Below, one piece after another: positions 44,292-44,874 of a DNA stretch of 44,874 nucleotides. The position numbers were made by a program, and so were the translations under genes. The number at the start of each line of letters is the position of its first letter. Positions within the stretch are counted from its first letter, which is position 1. The stretch is from NCBI GenBank assembly GCA_002490315.1, contig DLKG01000023.1, positions 12,907-57,780 of the forward strand. The letters are read 5' to 3'. Source of the DNA: Prevotella sp. UBA7594. Its GTDB lineage: Bacteria > Bacteroidota > Bacteroidia > Bacteroidales > Bacteroidaceae. Under the pieces are notes generated by a model that did not search any database, was not told the origin of the DNA, and saw nothing but the letters and a program-made list of their open reading frames with translations.

Positions 44292-44384
44292 GTGAGGACG
44301 CAGTTGGTGGACACCCCTTTCTCGTATTAGTATTGTCGGGGATGGCACCAAGGGTAAGCTTGGGGCTGTCAGCGTCAATGCTGT

Positions 44385-44423
44385 TTATTGCTGTGTTGGC
44401 ATCGGTTTCTGTGCCGTTGCCAT
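44385..44423 (-). CDS. Possible 12-codon leader peptide upstream of upxY
   Basis: The first ATG of the leader transcript opens a 12-codon frame (MATAQKPMPTQQ, then TAA). It ends 93 bases before the likely upxY ATG. It may be a chance frame; a leader peptide role is speculation. Confidence 0.25.
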   Translation of the reverse strand: MATAQKPMPTQQ

Positions 44424-44502
44424 TAACTTTTCTAAGCAGAAGTAAGTTAATGAATTTGCAATGTATATAATCTTATAATTACCCTTTTTCGGAAGAGTGC
44501 TA

Positions 44503-44510
44503 CAAAGTTA
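44503..44510 (-). promoter_or_regulatory. Probable -7 element of the locus 2 operon
   Basis: On the - strand this is TAACTTTG, a perfect TAnnTTTG. Transcription would start near 44496, leaving a leader of about 200 bases before the upxY ATG. A clear -33 TTG was not found. I saw no pair of long inverted repeats flanking it, unlike the invertible capsule promoters of B. fragilis. Confidence 0.6.
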
Positions 44511-44830
44511 ATACTTTTTTGCGAAAAAATCCGTTTTTTACCATGTTTTGTCAAGTATGTATAGCAAAAATTGATATATATATGTTTCTCTCCAGCATTG
44601 TTTCACTTATAAGTGTTTCGCTCATCGTCTTTTCCGACTGTTTCCAAACTTGTCTTATATTTGTATTCCTACCGCTTCAAAACTCGCAAATTTTCCAGCA
44701 CCTCCTTCCTTCTACGAATTTATGCCCTTATTTTGTGTGCAGTTTTTTTTCGTTGTTTTTCAGAGGGTTACGCAATATTCTCCCCAATATGTGCAGCTCT
44801 TTTTTCCTTATTTTTCCCTTTTCTCAGTTC

Positions 44831-44874
44831 TAAAGTGCCGCTTTGTTCCATGTAAAGTGCCGCTTTATCCCATG
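44831..44874. repeat. Two tandem 22-bp repeats at the window edge
   Basis: TAAAGTGCCGCTTT followed by GTTCCATG (44831-44852), then TAAAGTGCCGCTTT followed by ATCCCATG (44853-44874). The core AAAGTGCCGCTTT is a near-palindrome related to the hairpin arms at 3668-3746. The array may continue past the edge. Confidence 0.8.

Larger units (their letters stand above)
44476..44874. other. 400-base non-coding stretch at the window edge
   Basis: It holds the locus 2 promoter, a 12-base palindrome CACTTATAAGTG at 44604-44615 and a 22-bp tandem repeat at the edge. A 104-codon + strand frame here is Phe/Ser-rich, low in complexity and matches nothing I know, so I do not call it a gene. Confidence 0.6.

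Noticed and set aside
44180..44470. 96-codon + strand open frame opposite the upxY leader
   Set aside because: Runs through the antisense of the AC and C repeats and the NGN start; no coding signature.
44519..44833. 104-codon + strand open frame upstream of locus 2
   Set aside because: Phe/Ser/Leu-rich, no domain, overlaps the - strand promoter region and an A/T-rich non-coding stretch.
44476..44874. Invertible promoter upstream of upxY
   Set aside because: I looked for a pair of inverted repeats flanking the -7 box and found only a 12-base palindrome; a recombinase gene is also absent from the window.
1..44874. CRISPR array, tRNA or rRNA genes, insertion sequences
   Set aside because: No regularly spaced repeats with unique spacers, no tRNA cloverleaf or rRNA sequence recognised, and no transposase or integrase.

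Overview
The window looks like a chromosomal segment of a Bacteroidales bacterium, most likely Prevotellaceae. The order-level call rests on several promoters with the Bacteroidetes TAnnTTTG -7 box (four of them with a TTG or TTTG about 20 nt upstream), a UpxY-type capsule antiterminator, a LruC-domain lipoprotein, and the absence of strong Shine-Dalgarno sequences. The genus is inference only.

Layout. Positions 1-4754 hold housekeeping genes on the + strand (ilvE, trmB, an Mrp-type ATPase, tcdA), with palindromic repeats between them. Positions 4877-16986 are a + strand Wzy-type polysaccharide operon: large SLBB export protein, CotH-like protein, Wzz, Wzx, Wzy, three glycosyltransferases and a WecA-type initiating phosphotransferase. 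A Wzi-like barrel and a small lipoprotein follow on the - strand. Positions 19268-21642 encode ExbB, a four-helix membrane protein and two ExbD proteins, then an Lrp/AsnC regulator. Positions 22477-25324 (- strand) hold folA, thyA and an rsmF-like RNA methyltransferase. Positions 25484-29166 (- strand) hold a LruC lipoprotein and an OmpA-like barrel protein. Positions 29215-44.5 kb are a second capsule operon on the - strand, transcribed upxY, wza, wzc, wzx, GT4, WbsX, GT2, GT4, six-hairpin protein, wzy, wecG, wecC, wecB.

How they fit together. Locus 2 makes UDP-ManNAcA (WecB, WecC) and carries the WecG/TagA enzyme that would add it to GlcNAc-PP-undecaprenol, but it has no initiating transferase. 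The only one in the window is the WecA-type enzyme ending locus 1, so the two loci may share a lipid primer. Locus 2 has a BY-kinase with a repetitive tyrosine tail; locus 1 has no kinase.

Most notable observation. The upxY gene that should switch on locus 2 is out of frame. Its NGN and KOW reading frame has no ATG, GTG or TTG upstream of the domain. A good ATG lies just upstream in another frame, and the two are separated by C9 followed by an AC repeat. Gain of one C, loss of two C, or loss of one AC unit would join them. This looks like a slipped-strand phase switch on a capsule antiterminator, captured OFF. A sequencing error in the homopolymer is the main alternative.
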